DNA of 64,000 bases, taken from Heterocephalus glaber (taxonomy: Eukaryota; Chordata; Mammalia; Rodentia; Bathyergidae). The stretch lies in contig NW_004624733.1 in the NCBI RefSeq assembly GCF_000247695.1, positions 274,856 to 338,855 of the forward strand. The letters run 5' to 3'. The stretch's first letter is position 1. Each line of letters begins with the position of its first letter. Positions 24,961-33,403 of the stretch are shown piece by piece. The position numbers and the translations under genes are program-made. Below the pieces are notes generated by a model, which saw only the letters and a list, made by a program, of their open reading frames with translations, did no database searches and was not told the DNA's origin.

Positions 24961-27830
24961 AATATAAACAGATTTTGAGGTTGTCTGTACTGTATGTGGT
25001 TGCTGCAGTCACAGTAAGAAATGTAAAATGCCTGTGAGATAGAGGACAGTAGAGTCTCATTTCTGCATATGTTAACACTATAACTTCAGATAAAAGGAAA
25101 AGATCTCAGGGACCTCACAAAGTTCTTTCCTCAAGCTGCTCGAACTTCTCTGTGATTCATTCTAACAATGTTTTAAAAGGCCAGAAAAAAGAGAACAGCC
25201 TCTTCCCTTTATTTTATGCCACACCTCTAAAAATTATGTTCACCACTGCATTAAAAATGTCAACCAGAACCAGGGATTTAGCTCAGTGGTGCCACCACCT
25301 GCCTTAAGCACAAGGTCCTGAGTTCAATCCCCAGTATCAAAAAACAAAAAACAAACAAACAAAAAATACCAACCAGAAGTGCTAAAGCATGTTTTTATAA
25401 TAAAGCAAAATGTCATCATGCAAGAAAATGAATATCCAAGCCCTGCTGCCAAGCCCTCTCCTTCACTCCATGTTTTTGCCCATCATGAAGGCCAAGATGT
25501 GCTGCAAAGATAAAGAAAAATAAAAAATTCAAGACCCTTCAATGTAATGTGAAGGATCTGTTTTATATATGCTATTACAGCAAGATTAAATATATTTAAA
25601 TGCTTTAGGATAAGAACATTTTAACCAAGTTATTGGAAGAAGTTCTATGACTTTCAAAATTAATACCAAAACAAGATATTTAAATCCATCCACACGTGCA
25701 GAGGTACACATTTTTGTTCTTTTCAAAGCTGAGTTCAATGGTGCTAAATGAGTTTGTTTATACACAAATGTAGCATATTAAAAATTCAAAAGCATCCTCC
25801 TTTGCTTAATTCTACTTAAACTACATATAAATTGCTAATATGACAGTTCATGAGATGCTATATTTTATTTGGCAGCAATACTGTTAAAATGATTAGTGTA
25901 TTTTCCTAGATGAACTTATATTATTTTTTCCAGCTGTAGTCTTGGTTTTATGTACAATTACACAGCTTCCATCTTAGTTTTGATGCATTGCCTAGAAGAA
26001 TAGAAAACCAACCAAAAACCTCATGTTTTGTAAATGTGGCATAAGGTTTTATGCATTCTCATGATAGTTTGTCAATAATCAACTATATTAAACCAACTGT
26101 ATCAATGTAGTACATGTTTTAAATATCCAATAAAGAATACACATAGGCAATATCTCAATGACAAGGGAATGTAGTGGTATCACACTGGACTGATGTGGTA
26201 GCAATCCAGAAGCTACACACATTACTATCCAAATTAAAACTAAAAAGAATAAAAGGTACAGATTTTCTGGGATACTTTACAGAATATTTGTCTCTGAGAA
26301 ATATAAAATAGATATGAGTTTTTAAGAGAATTTTTAATACACAATAAGTAATTTTTTGGAGTGATTTGAAAAAGTACAAATACATATAAACAAAGTTTAA
26401 TACTTTAAGATTTACTTTTGTGAAAGCATGTTGACAAATCTTAAATATTTTATCTGCATTTTGAACATTAAAGAAAATATAAAACACAATAATCCAACAT
26501 TAATACTAATCTCTCATGCCTAATTTAGATTTAAATATTGAGCATTTTATATTTTATAGAAAGAAACTGTCAATTTCAACAACGCTTTTATTGTATATGC
26601 TATTATTCCTTACCGAAACCTTCAGTGAAGTTTAAAAACCTGGTGTTAATAGTTATTTCTTTTCTTCATTATTGCCATTTTGAACTAACCTTCAAAATTT
26701 CAGAGCATGAAAGATACATGAATAGAATACTCAAAACTATGTTTTAACACAGGTTAACTTTGCTTGTAATTATGACAGAAACACCTTTAAGACAGTAAAA
26801 AAACCTCTATGTGAATGTAAAAGGTGTTTAGGGTCAAGTTATTTCTTGGTATAAATGACCATGTCGGTCAAATTCACAAAAGCATTAAAAAATTGCACTT
26901 TATAATTATTAATCCTTGTGATGGAAGAAGATACAAGAAAACTTATAGACACAAAATCTCAAACTATTTCAACTTCTAAAACAAGAGATTTGCAAATTAG
27001 GAAATTATCAATGCTGCTTGGAAATTATGCCTTACCTATATTCTCAAATTCTCTTTAATTGCTTGACATATAATTTAGTATTTTGAAAGACTGTAGATAA
27101 ATTATTTAATAATATTTTTAGAATGTTACCTCTCTGGATAGACATGATTCACACAATAGTTTTCAATTAAGAAGAAATTTATCATAACTAATGAATGTAT
27201 TAACAATTTATGCAGCAATTTAGATGACATAAAACCAACAAAAGAATAATGTAGTAATTCTTCACTGTGAAATTCTGTGCATTAGTAATACCAAGCCAAG
27301 AATCTGACAATCGACTATGTCAGATTATATTTCCACTTTTTCATTGCCCTTCTTTTTTTTGAAGAGCAGCTCGATGATTTGGGGGTTGGTTAGTACAATA
27401 CAGATAACATAGGGGGAAAGTACAAAATAGCATTTTAACACCAGTGCCAGTATTTATCTCATTATTATAATAACTAAGGATATTATTAATTCTCGTGTTA
27501 TTTGCTTTTCTTAGGACATTAAATCAAAGCCATTACTTTGAACTTGAGGTATATACACAGTACATATACAACCTTAATCAAAGTACTTTTTGTAAGTAAC
27601 ATTACATTTCAAAATATTGGAAATAGTATGTGCTGATTTGTATTTTGACTTAACAGAACAAGAAGAGAGCAACATTCAGCTAGGGAAGGTTATAGTGATT
27701 AATAGTAAACCTTTTTATAAAGTTCAAAATGTCTTCCTCTCCTTTGTACTTACCACAGGCTATACAATGTCATGAGGATTTATTATGGAAAAAAATCAAA
27801 ATTTTAATAACATACTTTGTAAGGAACTAA
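24961..27830. other. AT-rich stretch, no gene seen; possible far 3' part of the ARL5A retrocopy
   Basis: Apart from one SINE (25268-25367), no assignable feature. The open frame at 26155-26487 (minus) is AT-rich with no domain. The right-hand part may still be 3'UTR of the ARL5A retrocopy (minus strand), but I could not find its poly(A) end. A T8 run at about 27353-27360 is a weak candidate without a nearby AATAAA. Confidence 0.4.
25268..25367 (+). mobile_element. ID-type SINE
   Basis: Plus-strand copy: ACCAGGGATTTAGCTCAGTG (A box) and GAGTTCAATCCCC (B box), then a CAAA-rich tail. The middle is shortened (GCCTTAAGCACAAGG). Imperfect flanking duplication around AACCAGAA. Confidence 0.9.
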
Positions 27831-27983
27831 GGAGAAAGGAAATTGGAAAGTGAAACTTCACCTTTGTTTTCAAATAAGTGGTCTTAATTTTTCTTTAGAA
27901 AAAGTTTAAATGTTTATTATAAATATATCTAACCCATTAATTTTTGCAATTTTCAGGTAAAGTGCAGTACTTTGTCTATACAA
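27830..27983 (-). pseudogene. ARL5A: ARL5A retrocopy, probable 3'UTR continuation
   Basis: If the GNAS insertion is removed by joining the two copies of AGTCTATGAG, this stretch continues the minus-strand ARL5A 3'UTR that ends at 29624 (reading CTGCTCATAGACT then TTGTATAGACAAAGTACTGC). That the TSD lies inside ARL5A 3'UTR is inferred from continuity. I could not align it to the ARL5A mRNA, and the left limit is unknown. Confidence 0.4.
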
Positions 27984-27993
27984 AGTCTATGAG
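27984..27993 (+). repeat. 5' target-site duplication of the GNAS retrocopy
   Basis: AGTCTATGAG, repeated exactly at 29624-29633 after the poly(A) tail. It is preceded by CAA here, giving an AAAG-type L1 endonuclease target. This pair sets both ends of the GNAS retrocopy. Confidence 0.92.
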
Positions 27994-28484
27994 AAGGCCC
28001 AGCCCGACAGGGACCCATGGCAGGAGGGTGGGAGGGCGGCTCCGCAGCCCGTCCTGGCCCGGGCTGGGCGCGGGCGGAGGGACCCCGCTTCCCGGGCATC
28101 CGGGAGGTGCCTCCTTCCGCCGCCCGCGCTATCCTCAGCTCTCCTCCCCTACCCGGCCTTCCCCCCACCCGCCGAGGGGGCTTTTGGCTGGGGCGGCGGG
28201 CCTGGGCCGAGGCAATAAAGGCGGCGGCGGCTCCCGCGGCTCCTGCTCTGGTCCATCTCCACTGGTAGGCGCCCATCAGTCCCCTCGGCCTAGGCTGGAG
28301 GGGCTGGGAGCTGCGCCCCGCCCCCTCCCCCGGTCCCTACACCACCCTCCCCTCCGCGGCCCGCGCCCAGCAGTCCGCCCGGCGCGCTCCCCGCTCGGCC
28401 CTGGAGAGGCTGCCCCGGCCCTCGAGAGGCTGCCCGCCTGCGCCCGGCCCCTCTGCCGCAGCCTGGCCGCTCCCGGCCGCCGCC
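27994..28484 (+). promoter_or_regulatory. GC/CpG-rich 5' region carried by the GNAS retrocopy
   Basis: About 490 bp of very GC-rich sequence with many preserved CpG sites (for example GCCGCCCGCGC and CCCCGCTTCCCGGGC), ending GCCGCCGCCATGG at the start codon, a strong Kozak context. It stands alone in an AT-rich background. It matches the leader expected directly before the Gs-alpha ATG. The low CpG decay suggests a young insertion or protection from methylation. Long open frames here on both strands (27944-28507 plus, 28290-28802 minus) are composition artefacts. Confidence 0.7.
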
Positions 28485-28754
28485 ATGGGCTACCTTGGAA
28501 ACAGTAAGACTGAGGACCACCGCAATGAGAAGGCGCAGCGCGAGGCCAACAGAAGGATTGAGAAGCAGCTGCAGAAGGACAAGCAGGTCTACCAGGCCAC
28601 GAACCGCTTGCTGCTGCGGGGTGCTGGAGAACCTGGTAAAAGCACCATTGTAAAGCAGATGAGGATCCTGCATGTTAATGGATTTAATGGAGAGGGGGTC
28701 AAAGAGGACCCGCAGGCTGCAAGGAGTGACAGCGAAGGAATATATTATCCCTAG
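28485..28754 (+). CDS. Open frame of the GNAS retrocopy: truncated Gs-alpha N-terminus
   Basis: 89 codons, starting [11 protein letters not shown] at a strong Kozak ATG and ending ...[11 protein letters not shown]. It aligns with residues 1-86 of Gs-alpha: the N-terminal helix that binds G-beta-gamma and membranes, beta-1, the P-loop, and the start of the linker including exon 3. Differences visible from known Gs-alpha: Cys3 to Tyr (loss of the palmitoylated Cys), one Glu lost near residue 15, Leu46 to Arg, and Ser51 to Pro within the P-loop (GAGEPGKST). Switch I-III, the helical domain and the C-terminus are absent, so it could not act as a GTPase. No frameshift or premature stop relative to an N1-type parent is visible. 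Expression is unproven; most likely a pseudogene, possibly an expressed short peptide. Confidence 0.5.
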   Translation: MGYLGNSKTEDHRNEKAQREANRRIEKQLQKDKQVYQATNRLLLRGAGEPGKSTIVKQMRILHVNGFNGEGVKEDPQAARSDSEGIYYP

Positions 28755-29589
28755 ATGATGGCTACAGTTTCTCATCTTCCGGGCTGTCCTCTCAATTTGC
28801 ATGCTGGAATTCCCTGGTCTTAGGATCTTCTAATAAAAATACTATTCTGTTGTCTGGGAGAAGGGGGTGGGGGTGGGCCCCTACCTATTTATCACCTCAC
28901 CTTTAAAAATAACAAAAAACCCCACCTTAATTGGCAAAAATGTAGAATAATAGTCAAAAACCATCTATATAAAAAGTGACTAATTGATAATCATCTGTAC
29001 CAGAAGTTAGCATCTGAGAACTAAGACATCCTATTGAGCAACCTACTGTGTATTAGATGTTGTGCTTGTCAGGTAAAAGGGCCGAAGACCAAGACCTGAC
29101 CAGGCCACAACAAGCCTTTATTATGGGACTAGATCTGCCGGGCTGTCTCTGAACAAAGGAAAGACAAAAGCAATATGGCCGGGGCAGGGACAGTCTTTTA
29201 TAGAGACTGGGGTGGGGTTTGTAGGGGCTGAGGTGGGGTTGAGTGAGGTAGTGACTAGGGAATGGAGGAGCCAGTGATGTCACTAGGTGGTAGGAGGTGA
29301 GCGAGTATTAGGTTTCTTTCTAGGCGGGAACAGGGGCATGCTGGGAAGAAGGGTTTATTCTTGGGTGGGAGCAACCATCTTGGCATGACGTCACACAGGG
29401 GAGGGGGCAAGGCACCACAGGAAGAGGGCAGCTACTATACATAATAGCTGCTGAGGTGGTGGGAGACCTATCAGTGCTAAACCTTTGAGCCCTACTAATA
29501 ACCTTGCCTGCATGTCTCTGTGATTCTGTTCTACAAGTAAATATAAGTATTAACATTCCTGATAAATAAAACTCTCTGCATGTTTCAGC
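28743..29589 (+). other. Putative GNAS N1-exon-derived 3'UTR (split by an LTR)
   Basis: Sequence after the exon 3 end, not matching Gs-alpha exon 4. Without the LTR and one TSD copy it is about 435 bases, ending GATAAATAAAACTCTCTGCA with cleavage about 20 bases after AATAAA. There is an additional AATAAA at about 28832. Assignment to exon N1 rests on the exact junction position and the 3' processing signals. I could not compare it with the parental GNAS locus. Confidence 0.6.
29067..29473 (-). mobile_element. Solo LTR, family C, copy 1, inside the GNAS retrocopy
   Basis: 407 bp with TG...CA ends. Perfect 5-bp TSD GTGCT at 29062-29066 and 29474-29478. On the minus strand there is a TATA-type CTCTATAAAAGAC (plus 29197-29209) and a poly(A) signal TAATAAAGG (plus 29117-29125), so its transcription would run leftward. 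A very similar copy lies at 55579-55984 in the same orientation. No internal retroviral sequence is present: a solo LTR. Confidence 0.93.
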
Positions 29590-29623
29590 AAAAAACAAAA
29601 CAAAACAACAACAACAAAAAAAT

Positions 29624-29633
29624 AGTCTATGAG
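29624..29633 (+). repeat. 3' target-site duplication of the GNAS retrocopy
   Basis: AGTCTATGAG directly after the A-rich tail; identical to 27984-27993. On the minus strand it is part of the ARL5A retrocopy 3'UTR, so the GNAS copy inserted into the ARL5A copy. Confidence 0.92.
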
Positions 29634-30320
29634 CAGAGGTCAGTAGAGATCATACGATCTCAAATTGTGGCATCATCCGTTCAATTCCTTGGCTTAATCC
29701 CTCACCAATATGAGTACAGCAGGCCTGGATATGCCACTGGTGTTCTTTAACAGAAGTGAGCTTCAAGAACTGGGAGATAACTACTACAGTCATGCATTCT
29801 TTAACATCTTGTTTATTAGCAAAAGTTAGCGATCCAGCTTTCCATAGGTCCTCATGAGCTAATATTTTGTGAAGTTCTTCTCGGTACAGAAATCCTCTGT
29901 TCTATGTACAACTATTTCAAACTCCTGTGTACCAGGAAAAGTGAAGAGATTCTTGGCCATCAATATCCCACGTCAAGTTACATGTATCATTAACCACTAG
30001 CTCGTCTATATTCCTTTCTATTGTAGGGGATGTAAAGCACAACTTCATTGATAGGAAATTGGTAAAGGAGGGTAGTTTCCCCTGCATTATCCAACCCAAC
30101 AATGATAATTCTGTGTTCCTGGTAATTGAACAGTATCCATATCCTGGTGAAGAGAATTATCATCTCAAGCAGCCAGGTCTCCCAGGCTCAGGCTGAGGGG
30201 AACGAGATGCACTTTGGAACCTCTGCTTCTGTTGCTGCCACTCCAGGCTGGTCAGGGCTGCTTTTAGGGAACCAGAGGGGGGCCAAAGCCATGGGTCACC
30301 ATCTTTCCTCAGTTTCTCTA
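29624..30320 (-). pseudogene. ARL5A: ARL5A processed pseudogene
   Basis: An intronless minus-strand copy of the ADP-ribosylation factor-like small GTPase ARL5A, which in its normal form works at the trans-Golgi. The start codon is at 30163 (reads [20 protein letters not shown], the expected N-terminus with changes) and the stop TGA at 29650-29652, after a C-terminus corresponding to MMSRLKIR. P-loop region GLDNAGK and the WDIxGQES switch II motif (WDIDGQES) are visible, as is [11 protein letters not shown] near plus 29808-29840. The span is about 514 bp against 540 expected, with frameshifts (for example in the segment between P-loop and switch I) and stops, so it is non-functional. 5'UTR is probably included up to about 30320. 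The choice of ARL5A over ARL5B rests mainly on the C-terminus. Confidence 0.85.
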
Positions 30321-30563
30321 ATAGATTCATTTTAAAATGAGAAATATGTACATGATTTTATTAAAACCCTTTATGAATTTTATTAGGATAATCATATATA
30401 TAATATATATATCCAGTTTAACTAATTTTTATATTATCTTAAGTGCAAATATCATGTCTTTAAATCAAATAGATTATTGAGAAGTTTATCTACTTTATTC
30501 ACTTTTTATGAAGTGCTTATGGATTTATTTTTGTTATTTTTGTTTTGTAATGAATTAAGTTTG

Positions 30564-30664
30564 ATTTTTTTTGTTTGTTTGGTTTTTTTTGGTACCGGGG
30601 ATCGAACTCGGGTCCTTGCTCTTGCACAGCAGGTGCCAAAACCACTGAGCTAAATCCCCAGCTC
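30564..30664 (-). mobile_element. ID-type SINE
   Basis: T/TTTG-rich tail followed by GGTACCGGGGATCGAACTCG, an intact B box on the minus strand, and CCACTGAGCTAAATCCCCAG. A well-preserved copy with a CACAGC variant in place of the usual GCGAGGC segment. Confidence 0.9.
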
Positions 30665-30969
30665 TTGATGTTTATTTTTAAAATCAATTCTATTTTTGTT
30701 CTATTACAAACAAAGGTTTCTTAACTTTTGTTACACGTTAGGCATTAACATATTTTTATTAAAAGAAAATAAATATTGTAATTATGGATGACAAGATCCA
30801 TTAGCAGTTTCTAATTTTATTAGACTCGTGAACTATTTCATATTATTCCAATATTGTTGAGATAATTTGGTTTCACTATTTCATAGTAGTAAATAAAAAT
30901 TAATAGAATATCAAAAATATTTTTCTACTATTATTATATAATTACAGCCTAATTTTATTCACTTTCTTT

Positions 30970-31069
30970 NNNNNNNNNNNNNNNNNNNNNNNNNNNNNNN
31001 NNNNNNNNNNNNNNNNNNNNNNNNNNNNNNNNNNNNNNNNNNNNNNNNNNNNNNNNNNNNNNNNNNNNN
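30970..31069. other. Assembly gap (100 N)
   Basis: Exactly 100 N, the conventional size for a gap of unknown length. It begins after CACTTTCTTT and ends in the T-run of a SINE, so a poly(T)/repeat-related assembly break is likely. Confidence 0.98.
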
Positions 31070-31117
31070 TTTTTTGGTACCAGGGATCAAACTCGGGTCC
31101 TTGTGCTTGGGCAGCAT
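31070..31117 (-). mobile_element. Truncated ID-type SINE at the gap edge
   Basis: TTTTTTGGTACCAGGGATCA then AACTCGGGTCCTTGTGCTTG, ending abruptly at GGGCAGC. It lacks the AGCTAAATCCCCAGCCC end, so the tRNA-like 5' part is missing. Either a truncated insertion or a later deletion. Confidence 0.8.
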
Positions 31118-31734
31118 ATTTGGCGATTTTAAAATAAATTATAGTACTATCCCATCATCTAACTATAAAAAAGTTTTTATTGTCAATGTTTAATTAGAAA
31201 AATGTAATGATTTGAATATATTCCTCTGATTTGCAAATAGTACTTTCAATTTTGAAGAGATGCAAAATGATCTCCATTTTGGTTATCAAATTTTAATTTT
31301 AATTTAAATATCATTAATAATAAGAATGTAAAATATATACTCTGTACCCCTGAGAAGTCATGGTTCAGAGTTAGCGGCCTCAGGCGTTTGCAGATTTTGC
31401 CTTTAAACCTAACTAATAATTGTTCCCAACATCCTCTGCAATTTTTCGGAAATCACAAATAACCTCAGGAATTGTTTTTTTTTTGGGGGGGGTGGCGTAG
31501 GAAGTTGACAAGTAGCCAATCCGAAAGCATTATTCAGTTCTCCTTGCTGCTGCTTGGCTGCCTCCCTATAACCCATTTCCCAGATGCCTCATAACAGGTT
31601 GCTGTAGCTATCTCCAGTGTTCCCAGTTTTATTCTTCTCAAAGCCCTAAGATCCCTAAGATGCTGCCAAAATGTCCTGCACCTTCTAAGGCCTTATTAAT
31701 ACAGTATTTTATTAAATTAAATTACAAAACTGTA

Positions 31735-31822
31735 GGGCCGGGGATTTAGCTCAGTGGCACTGAGCCTGCCTGGCAAACACAAGGTCCTGAGTTCAATCCT
31801 TGGTACCAAAAAAAAAACCAAA
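31735..31822 (+). mobile_element. ID-type SINE
   Basis: GGGCCGGGGATTTAGCTCAG (A box), GAGTTCAATCC (B box) and an A10 tail. Near-identical AAAACTGTAGGG / AAAACTATGGG flanks suggest a short TSD. Confidence 0.9.
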
Positions 31823-33180
31823 ACTATGGGAGACATAGCATATTTAGGGCTTAAACTATAAAAATAGTTATTTATAGGCATTTTTCTGACCATATCTTAA
31901 GTTTCAGGTTTTCACAATTTGCAGTGCTCTAGGACCGTAAACTCCATGAATTTCAGGGGTCTACTGTATCTATATAAAGTACCCATTTTCATGAAATTCA
32001 AGTCAAAGGCAATAAGATGAATAAAATTGTGGTTTAATAATCTTTTGAGTGTAAATGTTTATTCTGATGTATTTTATGTAAGGTGATATTTGATGGAAGA
32101 ATGCTATACTGAATCTAGATTGTATTTTTATTAGTAAGCAGTGTCTTATTTGGTTTAAATACAATTATTTTTGATTTGCAATATTTCTTTATGATGTAAT
32201 ATTTCTTACTTCTATGTGTCTGTTACATACATTTTTTGTCATGTTTTATTTTTAACCAATGCCACTAAATTTTTATATGCGCCTTATAAGAAATCAACTA
32301 ACATTGTTTTAATGCAATATTTGATACTTTGACTTAATATTCCAATGTTAATATAACTATTGTTTTGTGCATTAAATTTTGTCTTTGATCATCATTTAGG
32401 TTTTATATTTATTTTGAAGGTAAAATTCATCTTTACTATTACCCCTAATGATTTAGAATATAAAAATTAGAACAATTAAATGTTATTAATTTAGGTCAAA
32501 TTCTCTGAGCCTGTGTTATTCTAGTTTGAATATGAAAGCATAAAATCCTCCACTATCCAGTCAAATTAGACAGAGAAATCAACATGTTTTTACTCCTCTC
32601 CATTCTCCTTTCACTTTCTTATTTTTGTTTATGAAATTTATGAATTTAAAGGTAGATATTATTACTATTTAATTGTTATGTTTTTATTAATATTTTCTTT
32701 CACCATTAAATCTTTATGGAGGTTCACTATTTTAATAATGAAATCTATAAAGTGCTTGTACAATAAAAACAAACTCAAGATGTCAGTATTAAAGCTCTAC
32801 TCATACTGGCTATCCTAAGTATTATTTTAAAAATTCAAGTTTTTAAATCACATAATTATTCTTGAAATTAATATGAGGAGTATGCCATTGTTTGCAGAAA
32901 GTACTGTTTTAGAAGCCCAAAGCAATTCATGTATCTAATTTCATTTAACTTTCGATAATTGTTAGCACACAGAGAAAAAATGCTACCTTAAAATACACAC
33001 TCCACACAGTGTTATGTACATAAGACTACTAATTTATTACAAACTTTTGTTTTTAACTCACTGATTCAGTTTTGTGATATGCAATATAATATCTATTTTC
33101 TATCTCTTTTTCAATACATTAAAGAAAAAATTACTATAGGTAGCTAGACCAGAATAACAATATAATATTAGTTTAAGTGA

Positions 33181-33243
33181 AGAAGAAGAGGAAGAGGAAG
33201 AGGAAAGAGGAGGAGGAGGTGGAGAGGAGAAGGAAAAGAAGGA
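33181..33243 (+). repeat. Purine-rich (GAAGAG/GGA)n tract
   Basis: About 60 bp of nearly pure purine, a simple repeat. The serine-rich minus-strand frame through it is an artefact. Confidence 0.85.
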
Positions 33244-33312
33244 CTCTAGCCACCATTTGAGTCTATTTTCTGTGAGCTGTAGCCTGGAGCATAGGCTGGT
33301 CTCTGTTACCAC

Positions 33313-33403
33313 TTTTTTTTTTTTTCCTTTGGTACCAGGGCTCGAATTCTGGACCTTGAGCTTGTGTGGCAGGCACCGAAACCACTGAGCTAAATCCTCA
33401 GCC
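33313..33403 (-). mobile_element. ID-type SINE with TSD
   Basis: Minus-strand copy (T-run, GGTACCAGGGCTCGAATTC, CCACTGAGCTAAATCCTCAG). CTGTTACCAC flanks it on both sides. Confidence 0.92.

Larger units (their letters stand above)
27994..29623 (+). pseudogene. GNAS: Processed GNAS (Gs-alpha) retrocopy of an exon 1-3 + N1-type transcript
   Basis: An intronless copy of a Gs-alpha mRNA. It has a GC-rich 5'UTR (27994-28484), an 89-codon frame (28485-28754), a 3'UTR interrupted by a solo LTR (29067-29473), a poly(A) signal AATAAA at 29565-29570 and an A-rich tail 29590-29622, all between 10-bp TSDs. Exons 1, 2 and the alternative exon 3 are joined without introns. Similarity stops exactly where exon 3 joins exon 4, and an in-frame stop follows after Ile-Tyr-Tyr-Pro. 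Gs-alpha is known to have a neural form that ends in a terminal exon (N1) between exons 3 and 4, so this is most simply a copy of that short mRNA. A 3' truncation by chance would not give a poly(A) signal and tail. Confidence 0.88.

Noticed and set aside
26155..26487. 110-codon minus-strand frame in the possible ARL5A 3'UTR region
   Set aside because: AT-rich composition and no domain; UTR-like or spacer sequence explains it better.
27348..27362. T8 run as the poly(A) end of the ARL5A retrocopy
   Set aside because: No AATAAA equivalent within 30 bases and no matching duplication near 30320, so I leave the 3' end undefined.
27944..28507. 187-codon proline/arginine-rich open frame on the plus strand (and 107- and 170-codon frames on the minus strand)
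   Set aside because: They lie in the GC/CpG-rich leader of the GNAS retrocopy, where stop codons are rare. The sequences are low-complexity and the start lies upstream of the retrocopy boundary.
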